Source of the DNA: Euryarchaeota archaeon UBA106
GTDB taxonomy: Archaea; Thermoplasmatota; Poseidoniia; Poseidoniales; Thalassarchaeaceae
Assembly: GCA_002502365.1 (NCBI GenBank)
Contig: DAOJ01000061.1
Location: forward strand, 1-10,696
Direction: 5' to 3'
DNA: 10,696 nucleotides
The notes beneath the pieces were generated by a model. The model saw nothing but the letters and a program-made list of their open reading frames with translations. It did no database searches and was not told the origin of the DNA. The position numbers were made by a program, and so were the translations under genes. Below, piece by piece: positions 4,751-10,696 of the stretch (position 1 is its first letter; each line of letters begins with the position of its first letter).

Positions 4751-7369
4751 TTATAATTGCGATTTACCCTTAGTTAGACCCTGATGATAACCAGAACTTC
4801 TGAGAATTATTCGCTCGGAAATTAATGGGTCGCCATTCATAGCCATCTGGTTACTAATCGGAGGCCATTTTTCGATTGGTTGAGCCAACCAACCCACCAT
4901 ATGGTGAGTTCTCCCTGTTCTCGGAGAACCTCCTTCCAGAATTGTATCAAGTGATTCCATAAGGTCTAGTAGAGAATCTGCTGATTCCGGTAATGTTCCT
5001 CTTTGACTTCTAGATCTCAGTCGCCTCGCAAGAGAATTACGGATATCCTCAGTACACCCTGGGTGATAGTATTCTCTCAATCCAGGCGCATCACTAGGCT
5101 CTCCTTTAGGACGAAGAATGGAAGCACTCCAAGGAATTGGATTAATCAGTAACCATTCCAAAGAAGATTCATCAGAGAGAAGATCGGTCAATAATTCAGG
5201 AGCCAATAGAGCCCACCAATCTATCGGAAGTGTTTCTACAATCGCCTCAACTTCTTCAATCTTTAATTTCTTTTCATTTCGGATTCGCTCCACTAGTAAT
5301 GACCATACCTTAAGCTCATGATCTAGGGAGAAATCCTGTGATCTTCGCAAAATCCCCTGTAAAATTGGCTCATAATCGAACGATTCTTGATTTTCTTGAT
5401 TGAAAATCCAATCTATCGATTGAAGTGCTGAAAGAGAGTTATTAGGAGGATTTACCAACCATGCCTCTAGTGCCCAACTGGTCAGGTCTTTTTGCAAATC
5501 ATCGGGCAACCACGCTGCATTACTAAGAAGTTGGGCCGCGACCCAGGATGCTCCAGAGGTTGCATTTTTTGGGTCAATTGCTGGACGTGCTCGTAACGCA
5601 ATTTCTGGATTATTTTGAATTAGCGAACGGAGTTTATTTTCGAAAATTTTCAATACTCTAGTCGGAGCTTCATCGGCAACCTCTGCAAGTCTCTCTAACG
5701 GGAAATATTCCAAGTCTAGCAGCGCTATCCAATCAGAATCTAATCTAGGACGCAATCTTTGCCAGCGATGCCAACGGGTATTCCTAGGCGAGGCTATCCA
5801 TGATGCAATGGGGTAACTAGCCTCCATCATGTTGGACCAATCTTCATTTCCCTCCGGAAATTGAGTGATTGCGGAGCCAATCATAGATGAAACTTGCAAT
5901 TTATCAGTTAAATTTTCGCCGTCTAATCCTAAAATATCCCATGGTGATATTTCATATTCTTCCTCATTCGGGGATTCTGGTGGTTTTGGTACTGGATCAA
6001 CCAAGCGAACGGGTAAATCTCTTCCTCCAAGAGTCCGTATCCTTAGCCATGGTAAAGGTCTGATTGGATCTACGACTAGCTCATCAAAAATCGAAAGGGA
6101 TTGATGATTGGTCGGTGATATAGTTAATCTCAAGTTAGAATGTGATATAACTGAGGATAATACATCCTCCGGAAGAGATTCGGGGATTTCCAAAACTAAC
6201 GGAGGTCTCTCATCTTCGGAAACTGACCACTCGATTAGAGATGTCACCCCTGCGGCAGTTATTCCTCTTGTATCGATTAATCTCAAATTTCTTTCATCAG
6301 TAGTAAACTTGGCTTCCTTCCAATCCTTTCGAAATCTTCTCCATGTAGCCTCTTCTGTTCTGACTCTCCTATTGGAGGTTAGACGTTCTCTCAAACTATT
6401 CAGACGTCTACGTCTTTCAGATGGACTAAGTCTAGGATGAGCCCTAGTTATCCAAAATTCTAGACATGATAGAGGAAAGTTATCTCCTGAAGAGTCTAAT
6501 CCTCCCAAATCAGCAATTACTAGTGCATTTGCTCTAGCAGTTCGCAATAACATACTTCTTGGCAATCTTTCTTCAATAATCGCAGACACTGGCCCCTTAG
6601 GTCGAATGTCCAGTGATTGATTGTGACAATTTCCCAAAACCCACGTACCTCGATGATGACTTGATTCAGGCAAAGGTGGGTCTGGCCGACGGTTTGGCTC
6701 CTCAAACCATATTCCTGGAGCCAAAGCAACGGGTTTGTCTGGATCTACTAGTCTTGCCCGAACAATACCCAATGTGTGATTATCCCCCACATAAGATGAA
6801 ATTGTTTCAGGATCATAAGATGAAGGGGGGTTTGGGAGCATTTCCAAGCTCTTCAAATTAAACCATCTTGGTGACCTCTCTCTTAACACCGCCCAAGTCC
6901 ATGAGACCCCTTCACTTCCTGTGGAATTTGCATCAGTTCCAATTTCTCTGTAGGGCCGATCTGGAATTAGAATCAAAGGTGAGTTAATCGGGGCTAGAAG
7001 ACCGAGTAGAATGTTCTCTCCATCTCTGGCCAATAAACAATATTTCTGAGACGGTGATGGAAGTGGAATTACCTCAATAGCTCTGGCCAATTCATCTGAA
7101 CGGATTGTTTGCCAACCTGTTTTGGTTAAGTGTATTCGAGCCCCTCTGGCTCCTGCAGCCTGATCGCTGGCTACCAGTCCATCGATTCTCATTCTCCTGA
7201 GTTCAGCGGAAGCGTGAGGAATTCTCAATCCTGTTTCTCTTGCGAGCACGCTGACTGTACTTCCGCCATCGGTTAGTCTGTCTAACAATCGACGACGGTG
7301 AGCACTACGGATTCGTTTTAGTCCAAAAGAATCGCTAGGAATTTGGGTAATTTCAGTTTCCTCAGACAC
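4751..7369 (-). CDS. Large orphan protein with N-terminal winged-helix domain
   Basis: This 872-residue protein has no recognised full-length family. Residues about 18-95 form a winged-helix DNA-binding domain of MarR/ArsR style: the helices RRRLLDRLTDGG and VSVLARETGLRIPHASAELRRM, then a wing around ARGARIHLTKTGW. The remaining roughly 775 residues are soluble, with no membrane segments or classical ATPase motifs. A highly basic stretch near the centre (SPSERRRRLNSLRERL, then RRFRKDWKEA) is followed by a Trp-rich, helix-rich C-terminal half. The start is GTG at 7369-7367, supported by AGGAGAGGG at 7384-7376 with a 6-nt spacer. The gene diverges from two small winged-helix genes across a repeat-rich control region, suggesting autoregulation or a shared regulon. 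Downstream, about 55 bp separate its stop from the RNA candidate. A DNA-binding role is inferred from the N-terminus; the large C-terminal part has no assigned function. Confidence 0.85.
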   Translation of the reverse strand: MSEETEITQIPSDSFGLKRIRSAHRRRLLDRLTDGGSTVSVLARETGLRIPHASAELRRMRIDGLVASDQAAGARGARIHLTKTGWQTIRSDELARAIEVIPLPSPSQKYCLLARDGENILLGLLAPINSPLILIPDRPYREIGTDANSTGSEGVSWTWAVLRERSPRWFNLKSLEMLPNPPSSYDPETISSYVGDNHTLGIVRARLVDPDKPVALAPGIWFEEPNRRPDPPLPESSHHRGTWVLGNCHNQSLDIRPKGPVSAIIEERLPRSMLLRTARANALVIADLGGLDSSGDNFPLSCLEFWITRAHPRLSPSERRRRLNSLRERLTSNRRVRTEEATWRRFRKDWKEAKFTTDERNLRLIDTRGITAAGVTSLIEWSVSEDERPPLVLEIPESLPEDVLSSVISHSNLRLTISPTNHQSLSIFDELVVDPIRPLPWLRIRTLGGRDLPVRLVDPVPKPPESPNEEEYEISPWDILGLDGENLTDKLQVSSMIGSAITQFPEGNEDWSNMMEASYPIASWIASPRNTRWHRWQRLRPRLDSDWIALLDLEYFPLERLAEVADEAPTRVLKIFENKLRSLIQNNPEIALRARPAIDPKNATSGASWVAAQLLSNAAWLPDDLQKDLTSWALEAWLVNPPNNSLSALQSIDWIFNQENQESFDYEPILQGILRRSQDFSLDHELKVWSLLVERIRNEKKLKIEEVEAIVETLPIDWWALLAPELLTDLLSDESSLEWLLINPIPWSASILRPKGEPSDAPGLREYYHPGCTEDIRNSLARRLRSRSQRGTLPESADSLLDLMESLDTILEGGSPRTGRTHHMVGWLAQPIEKWPPISNQMAMNGDPLISERIILRSSGYHQGLTKGKSQL

Positions 7370-7433
7370 TAAATGCCCTCTCCTAAATCAATTAGGTCGT
7401 CTGTACTACTTAAATTATCTTCTTTTGTTACAT

Positions 7434-7530
7434 TTAGTTACATATTTCTTGTGGAAAAAATAACAGTTTCAATTCTACACCAGTTTTTTCCGAGAAAAGT
7501 TGCGACTATTGTGCAACTATATGTAACTAA
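7434..7530. repeat. 12-bp inverted repeat TTAGTTACATAT / ATATGTAACTAA
   Basis: The two arms, 7434-7445 and 7519-7530, are perfect reverse complements. The left arm overlaps a direct GTTACAT repeat with 10-bp spacing. Between the arms is a second inverted repeat, AGTTGC/GCAACT. A pair of distant sites could support looping by a bound regulator. Confidence 0.6.
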
Positions 7531-7612
7531 GAGAGGTTGTAAGGTGCAGAACTGTTATATCAACGCCTGCTATCCTGTCGACAACGGACTCGATATGGGC
7601 CCGGTTTGACTC

Positions 7613-7619
7613 GGAGGAA
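7613..7619 (+). promoter_or_regulatory. Ribosome binding site deciding the start of the first small winged-helix gene
   Basis: GGAGGAA at 7613-7619 lies 9 nt before ATG 7629. A longer frame would begin with TTG at 7620, touching this site with no spacer, so ATG 7629 is the start that fits. Confidence 0.7.
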
Positions 7620-7628
7620 TTGGAAGAA

Positions 7629-7907
7629 ATGAATTCTCACGACCTACGTGAAATAATTCGAAACTACCTGTCTGAGAAGCCGCGAAACACCATCGAGATT
7701 TCTGCCTGGATTGCAAATCAAATTGATTATGCAAACAGCCCATCAGAAATTACCAAGATCTTAGAATCGGATGAACGTATTACCCGAATTGGTACGCTTC
7801 GAAAGAGCGGAATGGTAGGGTCGGATGTTCCAGTTTCTGAATGGGCAACAAATAGCTGGGTTCAGCATCACCAAAGAAAAGAGTCCGAATCAATCAAGGA
7901 GAGATAA
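7629..7907 (+). CDS. Small winged-helix-like protein, first of a tandem pair
   Basis: This 92-residue soluble protein (MNSHDLREIIRNYL...) has the layout of a compact winged helix: helix 1 LREIIRNYLSE, helix 2 NTIEISAWIANQI, recognition helix SPSEITKILESDERI, then a probable wing ITRIGTLRKSGM and a C-terminal strand ending near SEWATNSW. The tail HHQRKESESIKER is charged. The protein aligns along most of its length with the next gene, so the pair is a tandem duplication. Two nt separate its TAA from the next ATG, so they are almost certainly co-transcribed. Start ATG 7629 is favoured by GGAGGAA at 7613-7619. DNA binding is inferred from the fold pattern. The divergent large winged-helix gene and the repeat-rich upstream region point to a regulatory module. 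I know no named family for it. Confidence 0.78.
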   Translation: MNSHDLREIIRNYLSEKPRNTIEISAWIANQIDYANSPSEITKILESDERITRIGTLRKSGMVGSDVPVSEWATNSWVQHHQRKESESIKER

Positions 7908-7909
7908 TT

Positions 7910-8164
7910 ATGCGCACAACAAGACTACGCCAGAAGATTAAGAAATTTTTAAACGACCGAGGAGAAGCCAATACCACAGAAATTCTCGAACACGTGAACT
8001 CAACAATGAGACACGGCACAACCCCTCAACAACTCGGAAATGTGTTGTCAAAAGATAAGGATATTCTCAAGGTCTCCACTACCAAGCGTGGCGGTGCGCT
8101 CTCCGGCCGCTATGAAATCTGTGTTTGGACACTAAGACCTGGGGTTTTGGAAGGCGAAAATTGA
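7910..8164 (+). CDS. Small winged-helix-like protein, second of a tandem pair
   Basis: This 84-residue basic protein is paralogous to its upstream neighbour: LRQKIKKFLNDRG corresponds to LREIIRNYLSEKP, ANTTEILEHVN to RNTIEISAWIA, and TPQQLGNVLSKDKDILKV to SPSEITKILESDERITRI. The putative wing (STTKRGGALSGRYEICVW) is richer in Lys, Arg and Gly than in the first copy, suggesting direct DNA backbone contact. AAGGAGAG at 7896-7903 gives a strong ribosome binding site 6 nt before ATG 7910, and the gene starts 2 nt after the previous stop. It converges on the aldolase gene with 7 bp between stop codons. A nucleic-acid-binding role is inferred; targets are unknown. The two proteins could act as a heterodimer, which would fit their pairing but is not shown. 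Confidence 0.78.
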   Translation: MRTTRLRQKIKKFLNDRGEANTTEILEHVNSTMRHGTTPQQLGNVLSKDKDILKVSTTKRGGALSGRYEICVWTLRPGVLEGEN

Positions 8165-8171
8165 ATATTAT

Positions 8172-9182
8172 TCAAACTTCGAGATTCAATGACCAGTCTC
8201 CACTGCGTGCAAGACTATTCATCGCTGCTCGGTGTTCAAAGGCATTCTGACTCTCCTCAGAAGATCCCTTAGCCCAAGTTTGCAATGCATGCGCAAGCAA
8301 TGCCCTGCCATAAGAGTAAGATAATTCCCAAGGGTGCTCGACATCCATACTATTCATTATATTGAGATGAGCAGTTGCGTCTTCATCTGATTGCCCGCCT
8401 GAAAGAAATACAATTCCCGGAAGATTGTGAGGGACATGTGCTGTTAGACAGTCGACAGTCATCTTGGCGGCGTGCTCTCTACTTCCTTGGTCTGGGCAGT
8501 CTTTGCCAGGAAGTATCATGTTAGGTTTTAGTAAAGCGCCAGGGATGTGTACACCCTGAGTTTTACATTCTGAAAAGGTTTCATCGAGAATTCTTGCTGT
8601 AACATCAAAACAAGTCTGAGAGTCATGAGCGCCATCCATCAAAACTTCTGGTTCAATGATTGGAACCAAACCCTGTTCTTGACATATTGCCGCATAGCGA
8701 GCCAATGCGTGTGCATTGGTTGAGATGTTGGCTTGACTTGGCATCCCTTCTCCAATTCTAATCACAGCACGCCATTTAGCAAAACGTGCACCCATTGAGA
8801 AATATTCCTTACACCTCTCTCTCAATCCATCCAAGCCCTCGGTGATTTTTTCCCCAGAATGGTGTGCTAATTCTTTAGCCCCAGTATCGACCTTAATTCC
8901 TGGATGAATTCCGCGGCTTGCAAGATATTTTGGAATAGGTGTGCCGTCATCCATAGTTTGACGAATTGTCTCATCGAATAAAATCACACCACTGATTGCA
9001 GATTCGTAATTTGGAGTGGCAAAAATGTTGGATCGGTAAGCACGACGAGTCTCCGCTGAGGGCTCTACACCAACCGCATCCAGTCTGCTGGACATTGTTC
9101 CATTGCTCTCATCCGCGGCTAGAATTCCTCTCCCAGGTGCAACAAGTTCTCTTGCAGTTTTCTCAAGTAGTTCAGTGTCCAT
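8172..9182 (-). CDS. Class I fructose-bisphosphate aldolase (classical eukaryotic/bacterial type)
   Basis: This 336-residue cytoplasmic enzyme reversibly cleaves fructose 1,6-bisphosphate to dihydroxyacetone phosphate and glyceraldehyde 3-phosphate, serving glycolysis and gluconeogenesis. Hallmarks of the classical Schiff-base aldolase are all present: GILAADES with D24 and E25, GIKVDTG with K97, AKWRAVIRI with K136, IIEPEVLMDG with E177 and E179, and ALLKPNMILPG with the Schiff-base lysine K219. FLSGGQSDE follows in the usual place. Length is slightly under the animal enzymes (about 363) because the C-terminal tail is short. The start ATG 9182 has GAGGTT a few nt upstream. This is not the DhnA-type aldolase nor the bifunctional aldolase/phosphatase common in archaea, which suggests lateral acquisition. 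The bisphosphatase gene lies upstream on the same strand, with a terminator-like hairpin between. Confidence 0.96.
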   Translation of the reverse strand: MDTELLEKTARELVAPGRGILAADESNGTMSSRLDAVGVEPSAETRRAYRSNIFATPNYESAISGVILFDETIRQTMDDGTPIPKYLASRGIHPGIKVDTGAKELAHHSGEKITEGLDGLRERCKEYFSMGARFAKWRAVIRIGEGMPSQANISTNAHALARYAAICQEQGLVPIIEPEVLMDGAHDSQTCFDVTARILDETFSECKTQGVHIPGALLKPNMILPGKDCPDQGSREHAAKMTVDCLTAHVPHNLPGIVFLSGGQSDEDATAHLNIMNSMDVEHPWELSYSYGRALLAHALQTWAKGSSEESQNAFEHRAAMNSLARSGDWSLNLEV

Positions 9183-9221
9183 CGGCGAACCTCGACCTTA
9201 CGTGATAGAAGTAGGAAAAGA

Positions 9222-9239
9222 ATCCTTTGCTCGAAGGAT
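9222..9239 (-). terminator. Hairpin with T-rich tail between the bisphosphatase and aldolase genes
   Basis: ATCCTT (9222-9227) and AAGGAT (9234-9239) are perfect 6-bp arms around a 6-nt loop. Read on the minus strand the hairpin is followed by TCTTTTCC, a T-rich stretch 13 bp after the bisphosphatase stop codon. It could end that transcript and make the aldolase a separate unit, or it may be a leader hairpin of the aldolase. Confidence 0.4.
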
Positions 9240-9251
9240 ATGGAATTTGTT

Positions 9252-10205
9252 TCATAATGAACGGATGTTATCGACGAATTTATGACCGCCATTTGCAACA
9301 TCAATTATCTCAGATTGAACTGAAAAACGACCATCTGATAATTCCTCGACTCCAAACGTTCTTCCAGGGCAGACTCCTGTTCCGATGAAAATAGCATCAT
9401 CACTGGCACATAGTTCATCTCTAGCCCAAATTCGTTCGATATCCCCCTCTATCATTTTCTCAGCGCGTTCCCTGTGACCTTCATTCTTGAATACAAGTCT
9501 GCCCTCAAATGGAGCATTTAGACCTCGAAGTGCCGTTGCAGTGATGACTCCTTCAGGAGCAGCTCCAATTCCCATTAGCATATCGACATCGGATTTTGGA
9601 TCTGCAGCATTGAGGGCAGCTGAAACATCTCCATCTCCAATAAGTAGGACATTGACGTTGTGCTGATTTAATTCTGAAATCAGATTTTTGTGCCTTGGCC
9701 TATCCATAACTACGATATTTAGTTCGGATGCTTTCTTTCCTAAAGCAGCCGCCGCTGCCTCTACATTGTATGAGGTTGAGGCATCAAGACTAATCTCACC
9801 ATCTAATTCTGAGGGGCCTGCTATTTTGTTCATGTAGCAGTCAGGAGCATGAAGCAGCTTACCCCTTGGTGCTGCGGCGAGAACTGCCATAGCATTTGGT
9901 AAATCTAAAGCTACATGATTAGTGCATTCAAGTGGGTCTACTGCGATATCGATTGAAGGTGCATGGGGGTCACCTTGGAGTGACCCAAGTGGTTCTCCAA
10001 TCCATAACATTGGAGCATCATCACGTTCCCCCTCTCCTATGGCGACCCTTCCATCAAAAGGCACCTGATCGAATACTGCTCGCATAGCTTCCACAGCCGC
10101 GCCGTCTGCTGCTTTTCCGTCTCCTTTACCTCGCCATGCTGCCGCTGCAATCGCAGCGGCTTCGGTTGCTGCGAGAAAATGACTCTCAAGATCTACAGTC
10201 GCCAT
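9252..10205 (-). CDS. glpX: Class II fructose-1,6-bisphosphatase (GlpX family)
   Basis: This 317-residue metal-dependent phosphatase converts fructose 1,6-bisphosphate to fructose 6-phosphate, the committed step of gluconeogenesis. Family signatures: RVAIGEGERDDAPML at residues 53-67 (metal-binding acidic residues), IDIAVDPLECTN at 85-96, and MLMGIGAAPEGVITATALRGL further on. Length agrees with GlpX (about 320-335). The usual DP-(L/I)-(E/D)-G-T motif reads DPLECT here, a Gly-to-Cys change beside the metal site. The start chosen is ATG 10205, giving MATVDLES; a longer frame would need GTG at 10214 and adds only three residues. Neither has a clear ribosome binding site. MoaC ends 25 nt upstream on the same strand, so the two may be co-transcribed. 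The aldolase, which acts one step earlier in gluconeogenesis, is downstream. Confidence 0.95.
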   Translation of the reverse strand: MATVDLESHFLAATEAAAIAAAAWRGKGDGKAADGAAVEAMRAVFDQVPFDGRVAIGEGERDDAPMLWIGEPLGSLQGDPHAPSIDIAVDPLECTNHVALDLPNAMAVLAAAPRGKLLHAPDCYMNKIAGPSELDGEISLDASTSYNVEAAAAALGKKASELNIVVMDRPRHKNLISELNQHNVNVLLIGDGDVSAALNAADPKSDVDMLMGIGAAPEGVITATALRGLNAPFEGRLVFKNEGHRERAEKMIEGDIERIWARDELCASDDAIFIGTGVCPGRTFGVEELSDGRFSVQSEIIDVANGGHKFVDNIRSL

Positions 10206-10230
10206 AGATATCACGAACGGCGTTCAGCCT

Positions 10231-10689
10231 TCAATCATGTGGGTCGCCCTTGCTCTTACTCAGAACTCGGACACCGTCGATTTGGGAAGAGGGATATTGC
10301 CCTTCTGAGTCTTTTTCGATAGATTTTAGCATATCCCAAGCACATAATAGACCGGCGTTGACTCCACACAGAGCCTCCATTTCGACACCCGTTGTCCAAT
10401 GAGTCCTAACAGAAACTGTACACCTTAGACCCTCTTTCTCAATGGACCAATCTACCGTACATCCTTCAATTGGAATCGGGTGGCAATGAGGAAGAATGCG
10501 TGGAGTTTCTTTTACCGCTTGAATCGCTGCAATTGTTGAGGCCTCCCGGACATCTCCCTTAATCGAGCGACCATTAGCTACGATATCCAAGCTTTCAGAG
10601 GATAATAGAAGAAGGCCTGTAGCAACCGCCTCACGAGCGATTATCGGTTTGGAGCCAACGTCGATAATACCGGTGAACGAATCCTCCAT
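10231..10689 (-). CDS. moaC: Cyclic pyranopterin monophosphate synthase MoaC
   Basis: This 152-residue enzyme acts in molybdenum cofactor synthesis: it converts the MoaA product 3',8-cyclo-7,8-dihydro-GTP into cyclic pyranopterin monophosphate. Signatures in order: IIDVGSKP (8-15), SIKGDVREAS with K44 (the family KGDV lysine), ILPHCHPIPI with C69 and H70, RTHWTTGVEMEAL (95-107) with E103 and E105, AWDMLKSIEK (117-126), and a C-terminal IDGVRVLSKSKG. Length is slightly below the usual 155-165 residues because of a short tail. ATG 10689 is the first Met before the fold and lies 7 bp from the window edge, so a slightly longer N-terminus starting outside cannot be excluded. Other moa/mob genes are not in view. 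It is followed closely by glpX on the same strand. Confidence 0.94.
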   Translation of the reverse strand: MEDSFTGIIDVGSKPIIAREAVATGLLLLSSESLDIVANGRSIKGDVREASTIAAIQAVKETPRILPHCHPIPIEGCTVDWSIEKEGLRCTVSVRTHWTTGVEMEALCGVNAGLLCAWDMLKSIEKDSEGQYPSSQIDGVRVLSKSKGDPHD

Positions 10690-10696
10690 CAGTATG

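Larger units (their letters stand above)
7370..7628. promoter_or_regulatory. Divergent promoter region with GTTACAT-type repeats
   Basis: The 259-bp region separates the large winged-helix gene (minus) from the small winged-helix pair (plus). GTTACAT occurs at 7427-7433 and 7437-7443, exactly 10 bp apart (one helical turn). TTAGTTACATAT at 7434-7445 is the exact reverse complement of ATATGTAACTAA at 7519-7530 (12-bp arms, 73-bp gap). AGTTGC at 7498-7503 faces GCAACT at 7513-7518. The minus-gene ribosome binding site is at 7376-7384 and the plus-gene site at 7613-7619. The arrangement looks like operators for a symmetric DNA-binding protein, plausibly one of the flanking winged-helix proteins. 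Confidence 0.55.

Noticed and set aside
7373..7609. 78-codon open frame in the divergent region
   Set aside because: It is AT-driven, has no ribosome binding site and overlaps the repeat-rich control region; the composition does not look like protein.
7620..7628. TTG start for the first small winged-helix gene
   Set aside because: It abuts the GGAGGAA ribosome binding site with no spacer; ATG 7629 has a 9-nt spacing.
10206..10214. GTG start for glpX
   Set aside because: It adds only three residues and has no ribosome binding site; ATG 10205 gives the normal family N-terminus.
1..10696. CRISPR array, tRNA, rRNA or insertion sequence
   Set aside because: No regularly spaced repeats, tRNA T-loop arms, rRNA segments, transposase genes or terminal inverted repeats were seen.

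Overview
The window reads as a chromosomal segment of an archaeon. The evidence is an Orc1/Cdc6-type replication initiator and an archaeal phosphopantetheine adenylyltransferase fused to a DUF359 (GTP-dependent dephospho-CoA kinase) domain. Base composition is moderate, and several metabolic enzymes are bacterial or eukaryotic in type (class I fructose-bisphosphate aldolase, GlpX-type fructose bisphosphatase). That mix fits a marine Thermoplasmatota lineage such as Poseidoniales (Marine Group II), but the placement is inference and no rRNA is present to confirm it.

Layout, left to right. Bases 1-110 (minus) hold the N-terminus of a flavoprotein reductase cut by the window edge. It diverges from a metallo-beta-lactamase-fold hydrolase (231-1028, plus). 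A gene-free AT-rich stretch of about 390 bp (1029-1421) sits immediately before orc1/cdc6 (1422-2660, plus) and is the best replication-origin candidate. A 100-bp gap packed with four palindromes (2661-2761) leads to a small four-helix membrane protein (2762-3301, plus). This converges on the CoaD/dephospho-CoA kinase fusion (3309-4322, minus). Upstream of that gene is a GC-rich, highly self-complementary, apparently non-coding block (about 4362-4692) that looks like an unassigned structured RNA. Then comes an 872-residue orphan protein with an N-terminal winged helix (4751-7369, minus).

A 259-bp divergent promoter region (7370-7628) contains direct and inverted GTTACAT-type repeats. It separates the 872-residue protein from two tandem, paralogous small winged-helix proteins (7629-7907 and 7910-8164, plus). 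These converge on three minus-strand metabolic genes: class I fructose-bisphosphate aldolase, class II fructose-1,6-bisphosphatase (GlpX) and MoaC.

Functional themes: replication initiation (orc1/cdc6 plus the adjacent candidate origin), coenzyme A synthesis (two steps in one polypeptide), gluconeogenesis (the aldolase and bisphosphatase catalyse consecutive steps), molybdenum cofactor synthesis (moaC), and a possibly self-contained DNA-binding module made of one large and two small winged-helix proteins around a shared repeat-rich control region. The least explained parts are the structured RNA candidate, the repeat-rich divergent region with its winged-helix genes, and the palindrome cluster after orc1/cdc6.
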